A stretch of 64,000 bases of DNA from Gemmatimonadetes bacterium SCN 70-22 (GTDB lineage: Bacteria; Gemmatimonadota; Gemmatimonadetes; Gemmatimonadales; Gemmatimonadaceae). The first letter of the stretch is position 1; each line of letters begins with the position of its first letter. The stretch spans positions 1-64,000 of the forward strand of contig MEDZ01000011.1 of the NCBI GenBank assembly GCA_001724275.1, written 5' to 3'. Below, one piece after another: positions 8,624 through 18,487 of this stretch. The notes under the pieces are model-generated. The model searched no databases. It had not been told where the DNA came from and saw nothing but the letters and a program-made list of their open reading frames with translations. A program made the translations under genes and the position numbers.

Positions 8624-11600
8624 CTAACGATCTCCCGGCGGGCGGCGCGCCCCTCCCGGCCCCGCCTGCGGGTTGCGGACGCGCTCGGGAACCTTCGCCC
8701 ACTGCTCGGGGGTGAGGATCTCCTGCACGTGCCTGAGCGTGGCCGCGCGCTCGCGCTGCGCGGCCTCCATCTTCGGCCGGATGCGCCCGAAGAGCGCCCC
8801 CATGTCGGGGTTGGCGCCGGCGTCCTTCATGAGCTTCTGGAACTCCTCGCCCAGCGCCTTGTTGCGGGCGGCGAGCGTGTCGCTCAACGGTTGCAGCTTC
8901 GCCAGCTGCTCCGCGGTGAGGGCGATCGAGTCCTTGAGGGCGATGATCGACTGGACCGGGTTGGCGTTCATCCCCCCCATCGCGAAGCCGCCGGGGCCGC
9001 CAGCGCCGGGAGCGCCAGGCTGCCCCCCGGGACCGCCGAAGCCACCGGGACCACCCGGGCCGCCGCGCCCACCGCCGGCGATCATCCCGCGAATCATGTC
9101 GCGGAAGCGATCGGGGCCCAGGGTGTAGCGCGCCTGGATCCCGAGCTGGAAGGGCAGGGTGATCCCGTTCTGCCCGGCGCGGTTGGCGCCGAAGCGCTCG
9201 TTGACCTCGTACTTGTACGCCTGGGTGACCGGGTCGAAGCCCCGTACGTACAGCAGCGTGTTGTCGGTGCCGCGGTACTGCCCCCACCCGCGCAGGTTGT
9301 CGCTCCCGTGCAGCAGCTGGTCCAGGCCGCCTAACGCGTTCACCGTCATCACCGACACCGCCAGGCGACGGTTGAGCCCGAGGAAGTTCGGGCGCCAGTT
9401 GAGCTGCAGGTCGAGCGAGGGCTGCCACGGGCCGCGGCACGAGTTGCGCCCGGCGGCGCTCCCCAGCTGGCCGCGGAGGCACGACCGCACCGCATCCGGG
9501 GCGTTGGCCAGCAGGTACTGCATCCCCGACGCCACCTGCGCATCGGCGGTGCTGGCCGGGTCGAAGAGGAAGGCGCGGTCGTTGCGCGCGCCGTCACCGT
9601 TGATGTCGCTCCCCACGATCGGGGTGAAGGGCGACCCCGAGCTCAGGCGGCCGAAGGCGGTGACCTCGATGGCCTGGCTGAAGGGGTAGGTGACCGTCCC
9701 CACCATGGTGTGACGGCGGTCGAAGTTGCTGGGCGCCCACTCGCGGACGTTGGGGTTGCCGACGGTCGTCGGGCTCCCGAACGAGCCGCCGCCGCCGAAC
9801 ATCCCGCCGAACGGCCCGCCCCCGCCCATCCCGTTCGCCCCCTGGTCCACCGTCTGCCCCCAGGTGTAGGAGACGTTGAAGATCGCCCCCTTCCCGGTGA
9901 TGCCGCCTAACGACATCGTGACCTGCTTCGAGTCGCTCGCCAGGTCCGACCCGGTGGCCAGGACCTGCCCGAAGCTCCCGTTCTTGCGCGAGCCGAGCAC
10001 CGAGGTGGCGCCGGTCGTCGGGACGATGGTGGCCGGGTCGACATAGACCGGGCGCCCCCCCTCGGCGGCGAGGGTGAACTGCGGCGTGCTGCGCAGGTTG
10101 ACGTCGGTGTAGCCGGTGAGGGCCACGCCGCGGGCGTACTGGAAGTCGAGGTTGAAGTTGTAGCGCTGCGCGAAGCGCTTCTGGACGCCGAGCGAGCTCC
10201 GGATGGAGCGCGCCGCCGCGAAGTCGTTGGCGAAGACCGTCACGTTGGGGAGCGACGTCGGGAGGTACTGGTTTCCCCCGCTGGCGCACTGCATCGGGAT
10301 GGATCCCTGGTCCTGCGCGTACAGGTTCCAGTCGGGGACCGGGACGTTGGCGCCGATGCAGACCAGCTGCGACTCGTTGTCGGGGAGCCCGGTGGCGCCG
10401 GCCGCCGAGGCGACGAGGCCGATCGACGGCGCCGAGCGGAACTCGCCGATCCCGCCGCGGATGATCCACGACGGCGGGGCGAAGCGCCCCTGCTCCGGCA
10501 GGCCCAACGAATAGGTGAAGCCGATGCGCGGGCTCACGCGGAACTCGGTCGGGACCTCGTCGGTGCGGAAGCCGAAGGCCTGCGCCACCGCCGGGTTGTA
10601 GGCGGGGGTGGAGCCGAAGTACGACCCCTCGGCGCGGGCGCCGGCCGTGAGCTGCAAGGCGCGGCTCACGCGCCACGTGTCGCCCAGGTACACCGCCGCG
10701 TTGGCCCCTGCCCCCTCGCGCAGGCGCGGCGTGAGGGTGCGGGTGTAGGTGGCCGGCGTCCCCGCCGCGAAGTCGCCCAGCGAGTTGAAGGAGAAGGTCC
10801 CCCACCGGTTCGTGGTCACGTCACGCTCGAAGGACTGCACGTTGAACAGCCCCCCCAGCTTGAAGCGGTGCGCCCCCCCCTCGGAGAGCCACGACGTCTC
10901 GTTGGTCGCCTCGAAGGTGTTGGTCTTCCCCGCCTGCGGGAGCCCGGTGTTGCCGCCGAAGGTCAGCGATGACACGCCCGTCTCGCCTCCCCCCAGGTCC
11001 GAGGAGACCTGCACCCGCCCGAAGGGGAGGGTGATGAAGGGGTTGCCGGCGTTCTTGCTCACCGCGCCATAGACCTTGAGCTCGTTCAGGAAGCGCCCGC
11101 CGATGTTCGAGGTGAGCGTCGCCGCCATCCCTCCCCCCCAGTTGCGCGAGTCGCCGCCGGTCTGCGGCAGCGAGAGCGTCCCGATGCGCGTGGGGTCGGA
11201 GTTGCTGTAGTTGTAGTCGCCGCGAATGGAGAGCGACTGCCCGCCGTCGGTGAGATAGTCGAAACGGACGATCCCGGAGACGTTGTCGCCCGTGCGATCG
11301 TTGGCGAGGATCCCGCGTGGGGCGATCCCGGCCGCCGAAGCGAGGTCGAAGAAACGAGCCACCGAGTCGGGGGCGACGCCGAAGCGCGAGAGCGTGGTGG
11401 CGTCGGCGTTGCCGAGGTTGGGAATGACGTCCTCGCGACGACGCAGCTGGAGGGCGCCGAAGACGAAGAGCTTGTCCTTCACGATGGGGCCACCGACTCC
11501 CAACGACAGCTGGTTCTGGTTGAAGCCCTGCGAGGCGGGCGATGCCTCCTCGCCCTCGACCGCCAGGCTGCGGTCGCGGAGCGAGTAGGTGAAGTTCCCC

Positions 11601-12418
11601 TGCGGGGTGTTGGTCCCGCTTCGGGTGGTCGAGGCGATCTGCCCCCCCGAGAACTGCCCCCGCGCCACGTCGTAGCCCGAGGTGATGACGCGCGAGGTGC
11701 GCACCGCCTCCTGCGGGACCTGCGCCGAGCCGAAGGAGAGGCCGTCGAGGGTGATGTTGTTGGCCGTCGGCGCCTGGCCGGCCACCGAGAAGCCGGCGGC
11801 CGTGCTGTCGCTCCCGGTGATGCTGACGACGCCCGGGGCGGTGAGGGCGAGCTGGGTCAGGTCCGACGCGTCGAGGGGGAGGCGAGCCGCCTGGTCGGTG
11901 TTCATCGCCCGTTCGACGGAACCGGGGGCTGGGCGGTCGCCCTCGCGCGGGACGTTCTGCCGGGCCTGGACGGTGACGGCGGCGAGGACGGTCGGGTTGG
12001 TCGTCATCTTGATGTTGACGACCAGCCGGTCCTCGTCGGCCTGGCGAACCACCATTACTGTCGCTGGTGCAAGGCCAAGTGCTCGTGCAGTGACGCGATA
12101 CTGTCCCCCTCCATCTGGGAAAAGCACGGTGAAACGCCCCTGGGCGTTGGTCCGCACCCGGCGCGTCACGTTCGTCTCGATCGACATCACCTCGATGTTG
12201 GCCGCCTCGATCGGCGTGTTCACTTCCGCACGCGTGACCGTGCCGGTGATGATGTCGGTCGTGGCGCCCATCTGGGCGCGGGCGGAGACCGGGACGACGA
12301 CGGCGAAGGCGAACACGGCCCGGCGCAGGAGTCGCGCGACGAAGGGGCCTGCAAATGTCTGCACGAGTTGGACCTCTGGTGACACGTCTCTGGGGACAGC
12401 CGTTGGACTCCCGGACAT
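8624..12418 (-). CDS. TonB-dependent-receptor-like outer membrane protein with C-terminal Spy/CpxP-like tail
   Basis: About 1264 residues. A signal peptide ends near VVVPVSARAQ, followed by a carboxypeptidase-regulatory-like fold (ITGTVTRAEVNTPIEAANIEV), a plug-like region (NNITLDGLSFG, IASTTRSGTNTPQGNFTYSL) and a long beta-barrel. It therefore belongs to the TonB-receptor/outer-membrane barrel superfamily. Unusually, the barrel is followed by a glycine/proline-rich linker (about 8960-9080 on the map) and about 130 residues with SIALTAEQLAKLQPL, EEFQKLMKDAG and EILTPEQWAKVPE, which resemble Spy/CpxP periplasmic chaperone LTxxQ motifs. The ATG at 12418 is chosen as the first Met before the signal. 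Substrate unknown. Confidence 0.8.
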   Translation of the reverse strand: MSGSPTAVPRDVSPEVQLVQTFAGPFVARLLRRAVFAFAVVVPVSARAQMGATTDIITGTVTRAEVNTPIEAANIEVMSIETNVTRRVRTNAQGRFTVLFPDGGGQYRVTARALGLAPATVMVVRQADEDRLVVNIKMTTNPTVLAAVTVQARQNVPREGDRPAPGSVERAMNTDQAARLPLDASDLTQLALTAPGVVSITGSDSTAAGFSVAGQAPTANNITLDGLSFGSAQVPQEAVRTSRVITSGYDVARGQFSGGQIASTTRSGTNTPQGNFTYSLRDRSLAVEGEEASPASQGFNQNQLSLGVGGPIVKDKLFVFGALQLRRREDVIPNLGNADATTLSRFGVAPDSVARFFDLASAAGIAPRGILANDRTGDNVSGIVRFDYLTDGGQSLSIRGDYNYSNSDPTRIGTLSLPQTGGDSRNWGGGMAATLTSNIGGRFLNELKVYGAVSKNAGNPFITLPFGRVQVSSDLGGGETGVSSLTFGGNTGLPQAGKTNTFEATNETSWLSEGGAHRFKLGGLFNVQSFERDVTTNRWGTFSFNSLGDFAAGTPATYTRTLTPRLREGAGANAAVYLGDTWRVSRALQLTAGARAEGSYFGSTPAYNPAVAQAFGFRTDEVPTEFRVSPRIGFTYSLGLPEQGRFAPPSWIIRGGIGEFRSAPSIGLVASAAGATGLPDNESQLVCIGANVPVPDWNLYAQDQGSIPMQCASGGNQYLPTSLPNVTVFANDFAAARSIRSSLGVQKRFAQRYNFNLDFQYARGVALTGYTDVNLRSTPQFTLAAEGGRPVYVDPATIVPTTGATSVLGSRKNGSFGQVLATGSDLASDSKQVTMSLGGITGKGAIFNVSYTWGQTVDQGANGMGGGGPFGGMFGGGGSFGSPTTVGNPNVREWAPSNFDRRHTMVGTVTYPFSQAIEVTAFGRLSSGSPFTPIVGSDINGDGARNDRAFLFDPASTADAQVASGMQYLLANAPDAVRSCLRGQLGSAAGRNSCRGPWQPSLDLQLNWRPNFLGLNRRLAVSVMTVNALGGLDQLLHGSDNLRGWGQYRGTDNTLLYVRGFDPVTQAYKYEVNERFGANRAGQNGITLPFQLGIQARYTLGPDRFRDMIRGMIAGGGRGGPGGPGGFGGPGGQPGAPGAGGPGGFAMGGMNANPVQSIIALKDSIALTAEQLAKLQPLSDTLAARNKALGEEFQKLMKDAGANPDMGALFGRIRPKMEAAQRERAATLRHVQEILTPEQWAKVPERVRNPQAGPGGARRPPGDR

Positions 12419-12475
12419 GGCGAGTGTTAACGACTTCTTGCACCCGCTATCGTTCGGCAAGCACCCCCGGTTCGC

Positions 12476-13084
12476 ATGACCTCCGAATTCCTGACCTACT
12501 TCCGCCTCGGCGTCGGCCACATCGCCGACCTCGCGGGCTACGACCACATCCTCTTCGTCGTGGCGCTCACCGCCGGCTATGCGCTGCGCGACTGGAGGCG
12601 GCTCCTCTGGCTGGTGACCGCCTTCACCGTCGGGCATTCGGTGACGCTGGTGCTGGCCACCCTGCGGCTGGTCCGCGTGCACGCCCCCACCATCGAGCTC
12701 CTCATCCCCATCACCATCGTCCTCACGGCCGGGTATTCCATGATTGCCCGGACCCGCTCCGAGCGCAGCGGCGAGGGCTATTCACCCGAGCGTCATGTAC
12801 TCCTGTACATCCTTGCCGGGTGTTTCGGGCTTATCCATGGACTCGGCTTCTCCAACTTCCTGCGGGCGATCCTGGGGGGAGAGGAGAGCATCCTCCTCCC
12901 CCTGTTCGCGTTCAACGTCGGGCTCGAGATCGGGCAGCTGGCCATCGTCGCCTGCGTCCTGCTGGCGGGGGCCCTGGCTTGCGACGTCGCCGGGGTGGCA
13001 CGGCGCCGCTGGGCGACCGGGCTGTCGCTCCTTATCGTCCTGGCCGGACTGCGGATGATCGTGGACAGGATGCCATCAGGATGA
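12476..13084 (+). CDS. HupE/UreJ-like membrane protein
   Basis: A 202-residue polytopic protein with about six hydrophobic segments. Conserved polar residues inside them, GYDHILFVVAL, VGHSVTLVL, FGLIHGLGFSNF and FNVGLEIGQL, match the HupE/UreJ_2 family, whose members are thought to move nickel, cobalt or other metals. No hydrogenase or urease gene is nearby, so the transported ion is open. It is divergent from the TonB-receptor-like gene (57-base gap), which could make a metal-uptake pair, and lies 66 bases before an M1 peptidase gene. Confidence 0.8.
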   Translation: MTSEFLTYFRLGVGHIADLAGYDHILFVVALTAGYALRDWRRLLWLVTAFTVGHSVTLVLATLRLVRVHAPTIELLIPITIVLTAGYSMIARTRSERSGEGYSPERHVLLYILAGCFGLIHGLGFSNFLRAILGGEESILLPLFAFNVGLEIGQLAIVACVLLAGALACDVAGVARRRWATGLSLLIVLAGLRMIVDRMPSG

Positions 13085-13150
13085 GCCGCCATGCGTGACC
13101 GCCTGCCAGAGAGAATGACCGTCGTCTCTTCATCCCCTTTCCTCGGTTCA

Positions 13151-15226
13151 ATGAGAACCCATCTCCTCGTCTTCCCGTCTTCCCGTCTTCTCGTCTTCAT
13201 CTCCCTCGCGTTGATCGCCCCCGCCGCGCACGCCCAGAACTGGGTGAACGCGAAGGACCGGAAGACCAACCAGTCGTCGTTCCGCGCCATCGAGGAATGG
13301 CCGGACCCCAACGAGTACCGGAATGCCGCCGGTTCGCCCGGGCCCAAGTACTGGCAGCAGCAGGTGGACTACGCCATCAAGGCCACGCTCGACACCGTGC
13401 GGCACGCGGTGACCGGAAGCGAGCGGGTGACCTATCGCAACAACTCGCCGGACGTGCTCTCGTACGTCTGGTTCCAGCTGGACCAGAACATCGACCGTCC
13501 CGACTCGCGGGCGGCGCTGGTGGAGCAGGCCCTTCCCACGCGCATCCCCGAGCAGGCGCGCCGCTTCCTGGCCCCCGAGGCCTTCGACGGCGGCTACAAG
13601 CTCACCCGCGTGCAGGTGGTGGACGCCAAGGGGGTGAAGCGCGACGCCCGCTACATCATCAACGGGACGGTGATGAAGGTGCACCTGGCGGCGCCGATCT
13701 CCACCGGGCAGGCGGCGGTGATCGAGATCGACTGGAACAACCTCATCCCCGAAGGGGGGCGCAACGGGCGCGGGGCCAAGGAGCTGGTCAAGGACGGCTG
13801 GCTCTATGAACTGGCGCAATGGTTCCCCCGCGCCTCCGTGTACGACGACGTCAACGGGTGGGCCACCGACCAGTTCCTGGGCCAGGGCGAGTTCTACCTC
13901 AACTTCGGCAACTACGACGTCGAGCTCACCGTCCCGCGCAACCACATCGTCAACGCCACCGGCGTCCTCGCCAACGCCGCGCAGGTCCTCACCGCCACCC
14001 AGCAGCAGCGCCTGGCGAAGGCATGGACGAGCGAGACGCCGGTCTTCATCGTTGCGCCCGACGAGGTCATGCGCCCCGAGACGCGCCCCGCCGGGACCGG
14101 TCCCCTCACCTGGCACTTCCGGGCCGAGAACGTGCGCGACTTCGCCTGGGTCTCGAGCAAGACGTACGTGTGGGACGCGATGGGCTTCCGCTACCGCCCC
14201 GCCGACAAGCCCATCGAGCTCCACTCGCTGTACCCGCGCGACGCCATGCCGCTCTGGGACTCCGTCAGCACCAAGGCGATCGCCCAGACGATGAAGACCT
14301 ACGGGCGGATGTCGTTCGAGTACCCGTACCCCAAGGCGGTCAACGTGCACGGCCCGGTCTTCGGGATGGAGTACCCGATGATCGCCTTCTGCGGCGCCCG
14401 TCCCACCCCGGACGGCAAGGTCACCCCCGGGCTGGCCCGCGCCCTCATCTCGGTCACCATCCACGAGGTCGGCCACAACTGGTTCCCCATGATCGTGGCC
14501 AGCGACGAGCGCAAGTGGACCTGGATGGACGAGGGAATCAACTCGTTCCTCCAGTACTACGCCGAGCGGGACTGGGACCCCAACTATCCGTCGCAGCGCG
14601 GCCCGGCCCGGAACATCGTCGGCTACATGAAGCAGGACGCGCAGGTCCCGCTCATGACGGAGTCCAACGACATCCAGACGCAGTTCGGCAACAACGGCTA
14701 CTCCAAACCGGCCGCCGGGCTCGTCATGCTCCGCGAGCAGATCCTGGGCGACTCGCTCTTCGACGAGGCATTCCGCGAGTACTCGCGCAAGTGGATGTTC
14801 AAGCACCCGCAGCCCGCCGACTTCTTCCGCTCCATCGAGGACGGCGCCGGCGAGCAGCTCAACCACTTCTGGCGCGGCTGGTTCTACACCACCTACGCCA
14901 ACGACCAGGCGATCGGGAGCGTGGAAACCCAGGCGGGCGACTCGCTGCTGGGGCCGGCCAGGGCCGGCGAGACGTACTACCGCATCAAGATCGAGAACAA
15001 GGGCGGGCTCGTTCTCCCGCTCCAGATCGAGCTCACCTTCGACGACGGGACCACGGAGCTGGTGAAGCTCCCCGCCGACGTGTGGCGCCGCAACGAGCTG
15101 CAGTTCACTTACGGTTTCTTTACGAAGAAGGTCGTCACGCAGGTCGTGCTCGACCCGAAGGAGGTGCTGGCCGACGTGGATCGCTCCAACAACACGTGGG
15201 TCAAGCGCAATACGGTGTCGGACTAG
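13151..15226 (+). CDS. Secreted M1 family aminopeptidase-like metallopeptidase
   Basis: About 691 residues. The chosen ATG gives a signal peptide (MRTHLLVFPSSRLLVFIS... ending APAAHAQ). The zinc site is complete: HEVGH (His438-His442) and Glu461 exactly 18 residues later (WMDEGINSF), the M1 spacing. GMEYPM stands in place of the usual GAMEN exopeptidase motif. The fold is the M1 N-terminal sheet followed by the thermolysin-like domain; the ERAP-like C-terminal helical domain appears short. It probably cleaves peptides outside the cytoplasm. The signal-peptide coding region contains a CTTCCCGT-type short repeat. Confidence 0.9.
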   Translation: MRTHLLVFPSSRLLVFISLALIAPAAHAQNWVNAKDRKTNQSSFRAIEEWPDPNEYRNAAGSPGPKYWQQQVDYAIKATLDTVRHAVTGSERVTYRNNSPDVLSYVWFQLDQNIDRPDSRAALVEQALPTRIPEQARRFLAPEAFDGGYKLTRVQVVDAKGVKRDARYIINGTVMKVHLAAPISTGQAAVIEIDWNNLIPEGGRNGRGAKELVKDGWLYELAQWFPRASVYDDVNGWATDQFLGQGEFYLNFGNYDVELTVPRNHIVNATGVLANAAQVLTATQQQRLAKAWTSETPVFIVAPDEVMRPETRPAGTGPLTWHFRAENVRDFAWVSSKTYVWDAMGFRYRPADKPIELHSLYPRDAMPLWDSVSTKAIAQTMKTYGRMSFEYPYPKAVNVHGPVFGMEYPMIAFCGARPTPDGKVTPGLARALISVTIHEVGHNWFPMIVASDERKWTWMDEGINSFLQYYAERDWDPNYPSQRGPARNIVGYMKQDAQVPLMTESNDIQTQFGNNGYSKPAAGLVMLREQILGDSLFDEAFREYSRKWMFKHPQPADFFRSIEDGAGEQLNHFWRGWFYTTYANDQAIGSVETQAGDSLLGPARAGETYYRIKIENKGGLVLPLQIELTFDDGTTELVKLPADVWRRNELQFTYGFFTKKVVTQVVLDPKEVLADVDRSNNTWVKRNTVSD

Positions 15227-15254
15227 GGACGGGAGACGGGAGACGGGAGATGGG
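15226..15254 (+). repeat. GGGAGAC-type short repeat with G-quadruplex pattern
   Basis: Five GGG runs separated by 2-4 bases start at the last base of the M1 peptidase stop codon. The unit GGGAGAC is tandem. Similar sequence recurs at 16231-16255 (complement) and 19147-19171, each time just after a stop codon. Confidence 0.7.
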
Positions 15255-15367
15255 AGTGGCGCCGCCCGCGAGGACGGCGCCGTTCATTTTCGCCATCCCC
15301 GACCGTTCACCACGTCTAGTCGCTAGACTTCCCGACGTCTATCTCTGCCGCTCGTGAGGGAGTCGTC

Positions 15368-16216
15368 GTGGAATCAGTCGCATTGATGGGAACCGGACTG
15401 CTGGGCACCGGCTTCGCCGAGGGCATCCTCGCCCGGGGCAACGTGAAGCTCACGGTCTGGAATCGGACGCGCGAAAAGGCCGAGCCGCTGGCGGCCAAGG
15501 GGGCGATCGTCGCCGACTCGCCGGACGACGCGGTGAAGGGGGCGACGCGCGTGCACCTGGTCCTCCTCGACGATGCCTCGGTCGACGCCACGATCGAGGC
15601 CATGCGCGACGGGCTCAGCGCCGAGTCGATCGTCGTCGATCACACCACCAACCGCCCCGCGCTGGTGGCAGCGCGCTGCGAACGGCTGGAGCACGAGGGG
15701 GTCCGCTACCTGCACGCCCCGGTCTTCATGTCGCCGATGGCGGCCCGCAACATCGGGGGGCACATGCTCGTCGCCGGCCCCGAGGGACGCTTCAACCTCG
15801 TGCGCGAGGCGCTGGCCCGGATGACGAAGGACCTGTGGTACGTGGGCGAGCGCCCCGACCTCGCCGCCTGCTACAAACTGTTTGGCAACCTCATGATCCT
15901 GGCGATGTCGGCCACGATGGCCGACATCTTCCACATGGCCGACGCTCTCGAGGTGGACCGGAACGAGGCGTGGGCGCTCTTCTCACGCTTCAAGCCGGAG
16001 GGGACGTTCACGACCCGCTCGAAGAAGATCCTCGAGGAGGACTACGAGGCGCTCTTCGAGCTGCAGGTGGCGCGCAAGGACGCGCGATTGATGCTGGAGT
16101 CGGCGGGCGACGAGCCGATGCCCGTCATCGCCGCCATCGCCGCGCGCATGGACCAGCTCATCGCCGCCGGCTACGCCCACGCCGACATGGCGGTGATGGC
16201 CAAGCGGGGCGCCTAA
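15368..16216 (+). CDS. NAD(P)-dependent oxidoreductase, 3-hydroxyisobutyrate dehydrogenase-like
   Basis: A 282-residue member of the beta-hydroxyacid dehydrogenase / 6-phosphogluconate dehydrogenase superfamily. The N-terminal nucleotide-binding fold has MGTGLLGTGFAEGILARG (GxGxxG) and VWNRTREKAEPL, whose Arg favours NADP. The second helical domain carries the catalytic lysine in CYKLFGNL (Lys170). The substrate motif DHTTNRPALVAARCERL is diverged from the usual DxSTxxP form, so the true substrate (hydroxyisobutyrate, glyoxylate or succinic semialdehyde type) cannot be named. It stands alone between a peptidase and a convergent TonB receptor. Confidence 0.85.
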   Translation: MESVALMGTGLLGTGFAEGILARGNVKLTVWNRTREKAEPLAAKGAIVADSPDDAVKGATRVHLVLLDDASVDATIEAMRDGLSAESIVVDHTTNRPALVAARCERLEHEGVRYLHAPVFMSPMAARNIGGHMLVAGPEGRFNLVREALARMTKDLWYVGERPDLAACYKLFGNLMILAMSATMADIFHMADALEVDRNEAWALFSRFKPEGTFTTRSKKILEEDYEALFELQVARKDARLMLESAGDEPMPVIAAIAARMDQLIAAGYAHADMAVMAKRGA

Positions 16217-16227
16217 CGGCGCCCCGC
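16204..16227. terminator. Hairpin spanning the stop codon, bidirectional terminator
   Basis: GCGGGGCGCC, loop TAAC, GGCGCCCCGC: a perfect 10-bp stem whose loop contains the TAA stop of the oxidoreductase gene. It separates this gene from the convergent TonB receptor. A run of T on the minus side is lacking. Confidence 0.6.
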
Positions 16228-16230
16228 CTT

Positions 16231-16255
16231 CCCATCTCCCGTCTCCCGTCCCCCC
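16231..16255 (-). repeat. GGGAGAC-type repeat on the complement, G-quadruplex pattern
   Basis: On the minus strand this reads as four G runs separated by 2-4 bases, the same unit as at 15226 but inverted. It lies between convergent genes, 22 bases before the end of the TonB-receptor gene. Confidence 0.65.
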
Positions 16256-16276
16256 TCTCGCCCGCCCCCGGCGGCC

Positions 16277-18376
16277 CTACCGCCCGACCCTGACGGCCAC
16301 ATACACCCGTCTCCCGGCCCCCGGCTCGAAGTACCGCCCGCGCGTCGCGTTGGTCACGATGTTGGCCGCATAGTGGCGACCGAAGAGGTTCTCGACGCCG
16401 ACCACCGGCTCGATCCCGAAGCGGTTGCCGGGCGCCAATCCCGCGCGGGCGTTCCAGAGCACCCACCCGGGGGCGTGGTTCGCGTTGGCGTCGTCGGTGG
16501 CGGTGCGCGATGCCTGCTGCATCTCGAGGGTCGCGAACCCGAGCCGCCGCCGCGCCGTGGCGAAGAGCGACGCCGTCATCGGCGCCACCCCGGGGACGTC
16601 CTTGCCGTCCAGGCGCGTGGCCCCCACCCGGTACTCCTCGTACGTGTACGCCAGGCGCGTGAGCGTCCCCCCGAGCTCCACCGCGCCTAACGACGCGGTC
16701 ACGCCGAGCTCGGCGCCACGCCGCTGCGTCGCGCCCGCATTGCGGAAGTACCGCCGCCCCCCGCTGTTGGGGATCTCGAACGGGATCAGCTCGTCGCGCG
16801 TCGCGATGTCGAACAGCGCGACGTCCACGAAGACGCGCCCCCCCACCACCCCCTTCACCCCCGTCTCCAGCGTCCGCCCGCGCTGCGGCTCGAGGTCGCG
16901 GTTGAGCCCCGCCGAGCCGTCGGGGCGGTTGGCCAGCTCCGTGGTGGTCGGCGTCTCGAACGAGCTGGCAACGTTGGCGTAGACGGAGAACGCCGGGCGC
17001 ACGCGGTAGGCGACCCCGAACATCGGCGTCACCGCCCCCATCGAGCGCGACTGCACCGCTCCCCCGGTGGCATATGTCGCCCGGTAGTCGCGCACGGTGA
17101 AGGTGGTCCGGTCGCCGCGCAGCGTCCCCGTGACGGTGAGGGCGGCGCGGTTCACCTCGCCGCGGGCGAAGACCCCCGCGCTCGCGACCTTCTCCTCCTG
17201 GTGGATCGTCTCGGCGCCGCGGTCGGCCAGCGTGGGGCAGGTGGCCGCCGGACGCCCCGCCCCGGTGAGCCCCGCACAGTTGACGAAGTTGCGCCGGTCG
17301 TCGCCCTGCGACTGCACGTCGCTCCCGAAGGTGAGGCGCCACAGGTGGCGCCGCACCATCCCGCGCTGCTCCACCCGTGCCGACGCGCCTAACGTGCGCC
17401 GGTCGAAGCCGACGATGGCGAAGGCCTGCGGGTTGTACAGGTCGCGCCACCCGCTGAAGAGCGTCACGCTGGCCCCCCCGGCATCCCACGTCCGTTCCCC
17501 CGTGAGCGAGAGGAGCTTCTGCCCCACCGTCTTGCTGGCGCGCTTGCGGATGTTCTGCGAATCGGCCACCGCCGGCGTGTCGCGCAGCTCGGCGGCGGTC
17601 ACGGCCCCGGGATTCTCCGCCTTGGGCGAATCGTACCAGGTGAACTGCGCGCGCAGCGTCCCGGCGGCACCGCGCCAGCCGGCGTCGCCGAAGAAGCCGG
17701 TGGAGCGAGCCGCTGAATAGTCGCGCGGCCCGTCGCTCCGGTTCCCGGTCAGCGTCCCCCGCCACCCAAACGATCCGGAGCTCCCGCTCCCCGCCGCCGA
17801 CCAGCGGTGGGCGTCGGCGTTCGCGACGTATCGCAACGACGGGGAGAACCCGCGCGACGCATACGGCGCACTCTTGAGCTCCAGCACCCCGCCGGAGGCG
17901 TTGCCATACAGCGCGCCCGCCGCGCCGCGCATCACCTCGGCGCTCCCCACCGCCTCCAGGTCGACGAAGTCCACCGCCGTCTGCCCGTCGGCAAGCGTCA
18001 ACGGCACCCCATCCCGCACCACGCGCACGCCACGAATGCCGAACGCCGAACGCGATCCGAAACCTCGGACCGCCAGCCGCGGGTCCTGCGTCGGGTTGTG
18101 CCGGTTCGACACCACGACCCCCGGAACCACGAGGAGGAGCTCGGTCAGCGAACCCCGCCGGATCCCCGTCCGCGCCGAGTCGACCTCCAGGCGCGAGACG
18201 CCGAAGGGGAGGTCGAGGACCGAGCGCGACGACTCGCGAGAGACGGTGACGCGCACCGCCTGCAGCGGGCGAGCCACGCTATCGCGTCCCTGCGCCTCCG
18301 CCGTCGGCAGGGGGGCAAGGGCCAGGGTCCCCGCGACCATCAGGCCGACGGCGCCGGACAACCTATCTTCCGCCAT
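16277..18376 (-). CDS. TonB-dependent receptor
   Basis: About 699 residues. The ATG at 18376 is chosen because GGAG lies 10 bases upstream and a signal peptide follows (GLMVAGTLALAPLPTAEAQ). The plug domain shows VSRLEV, LLLVVPGVVVSNR, RLAVRGFGSRSAFGIRGVRV, LTLADGQTAVDFVDLEAV and MRGAAGALYGNASGGVLEL; the barrel ends AAGRRVYVAVRVGR-like at the C-terminus. This is a canonical siderophore/cobalamin-type receptor architecture, driven by TonB. The ligand is unknown. The divergent DUF6702-like gene starts close by. Confidence 0.88.
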   Translation of the reverse strand: MAEDRLSGAVGLMVAGTLALAPLPTAEAQGRDSVARPLQAVRVTVSRESSRSVLDLPFGVSRLEVDSARTGIRRGSLTELLLVVPGVVVSNRHNPTQDPRLAVRGFGSRSAFGIRGVRVVRDGVPLTLADGQTAVDFVDLEAVGSAEVMRGAAGALYGNASGGVLELKSAPYASRGFSPSLRYVANADAHRWSAAGSGSSGSFGWRGTLTGNRSDGPRDYSAARSTGFFGDAGWRGAAGTLRAQFTWYDSPKAENPGAVTAAELRDTPAVADSQNIRKRASKTVGQKLLSLTGERTWDAGGASVTLFSGWRDLYNPQAFAIVGFDRRTLGASARVEQRGMVRRHLWRLTFGSDVQSQGDDRRNFVNCAGLTGAGRPAATCPTLADRGAETIHQEEKVASAGVFARGEVNRAALTVTGTLRGDRTTFTVRDYRATYATGGAVQSRSMGAVTPMFGVAYRVRPAFSVYANVASSFETPTTTELANRPDGSAGLNRDLEPQRGRTLETGVKGVVGGRVFVDVALFDIATRDELIPFEIPNSGGRRYFRNAGATQRRGAELGVTASLGAVELGGTLTRLAYTYEEYRVGATRLDGKDVPGVAPMTASLFATARRRLGFATLEMQQASRTATDDANANHAPGWVLWNARAGLAPGNRFGIEPVVGVENLFGRHYAANIVTNATRGRYFEPGAGRRVYVAVRVGR

Positions 18377-18487
18377 GGGGTAACGACTCCGTGTCTCCTG
18401 CATCCCAACGTGAACAGCCTCGACTATCCTAGCGCGCCGCGCGGCACCGCGGCACTCGCCCGAAGCGGCCAGCCGCGCACCCCCCCG

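Noticed and set aside
17807-18487. Longer N-terminus for the DUF6702-like protein
   Set aside because: Most of that sequence is antisense to the TonB-receptor start and is Arg/Ser/His-rich; a signal-like segment begins at 18488.
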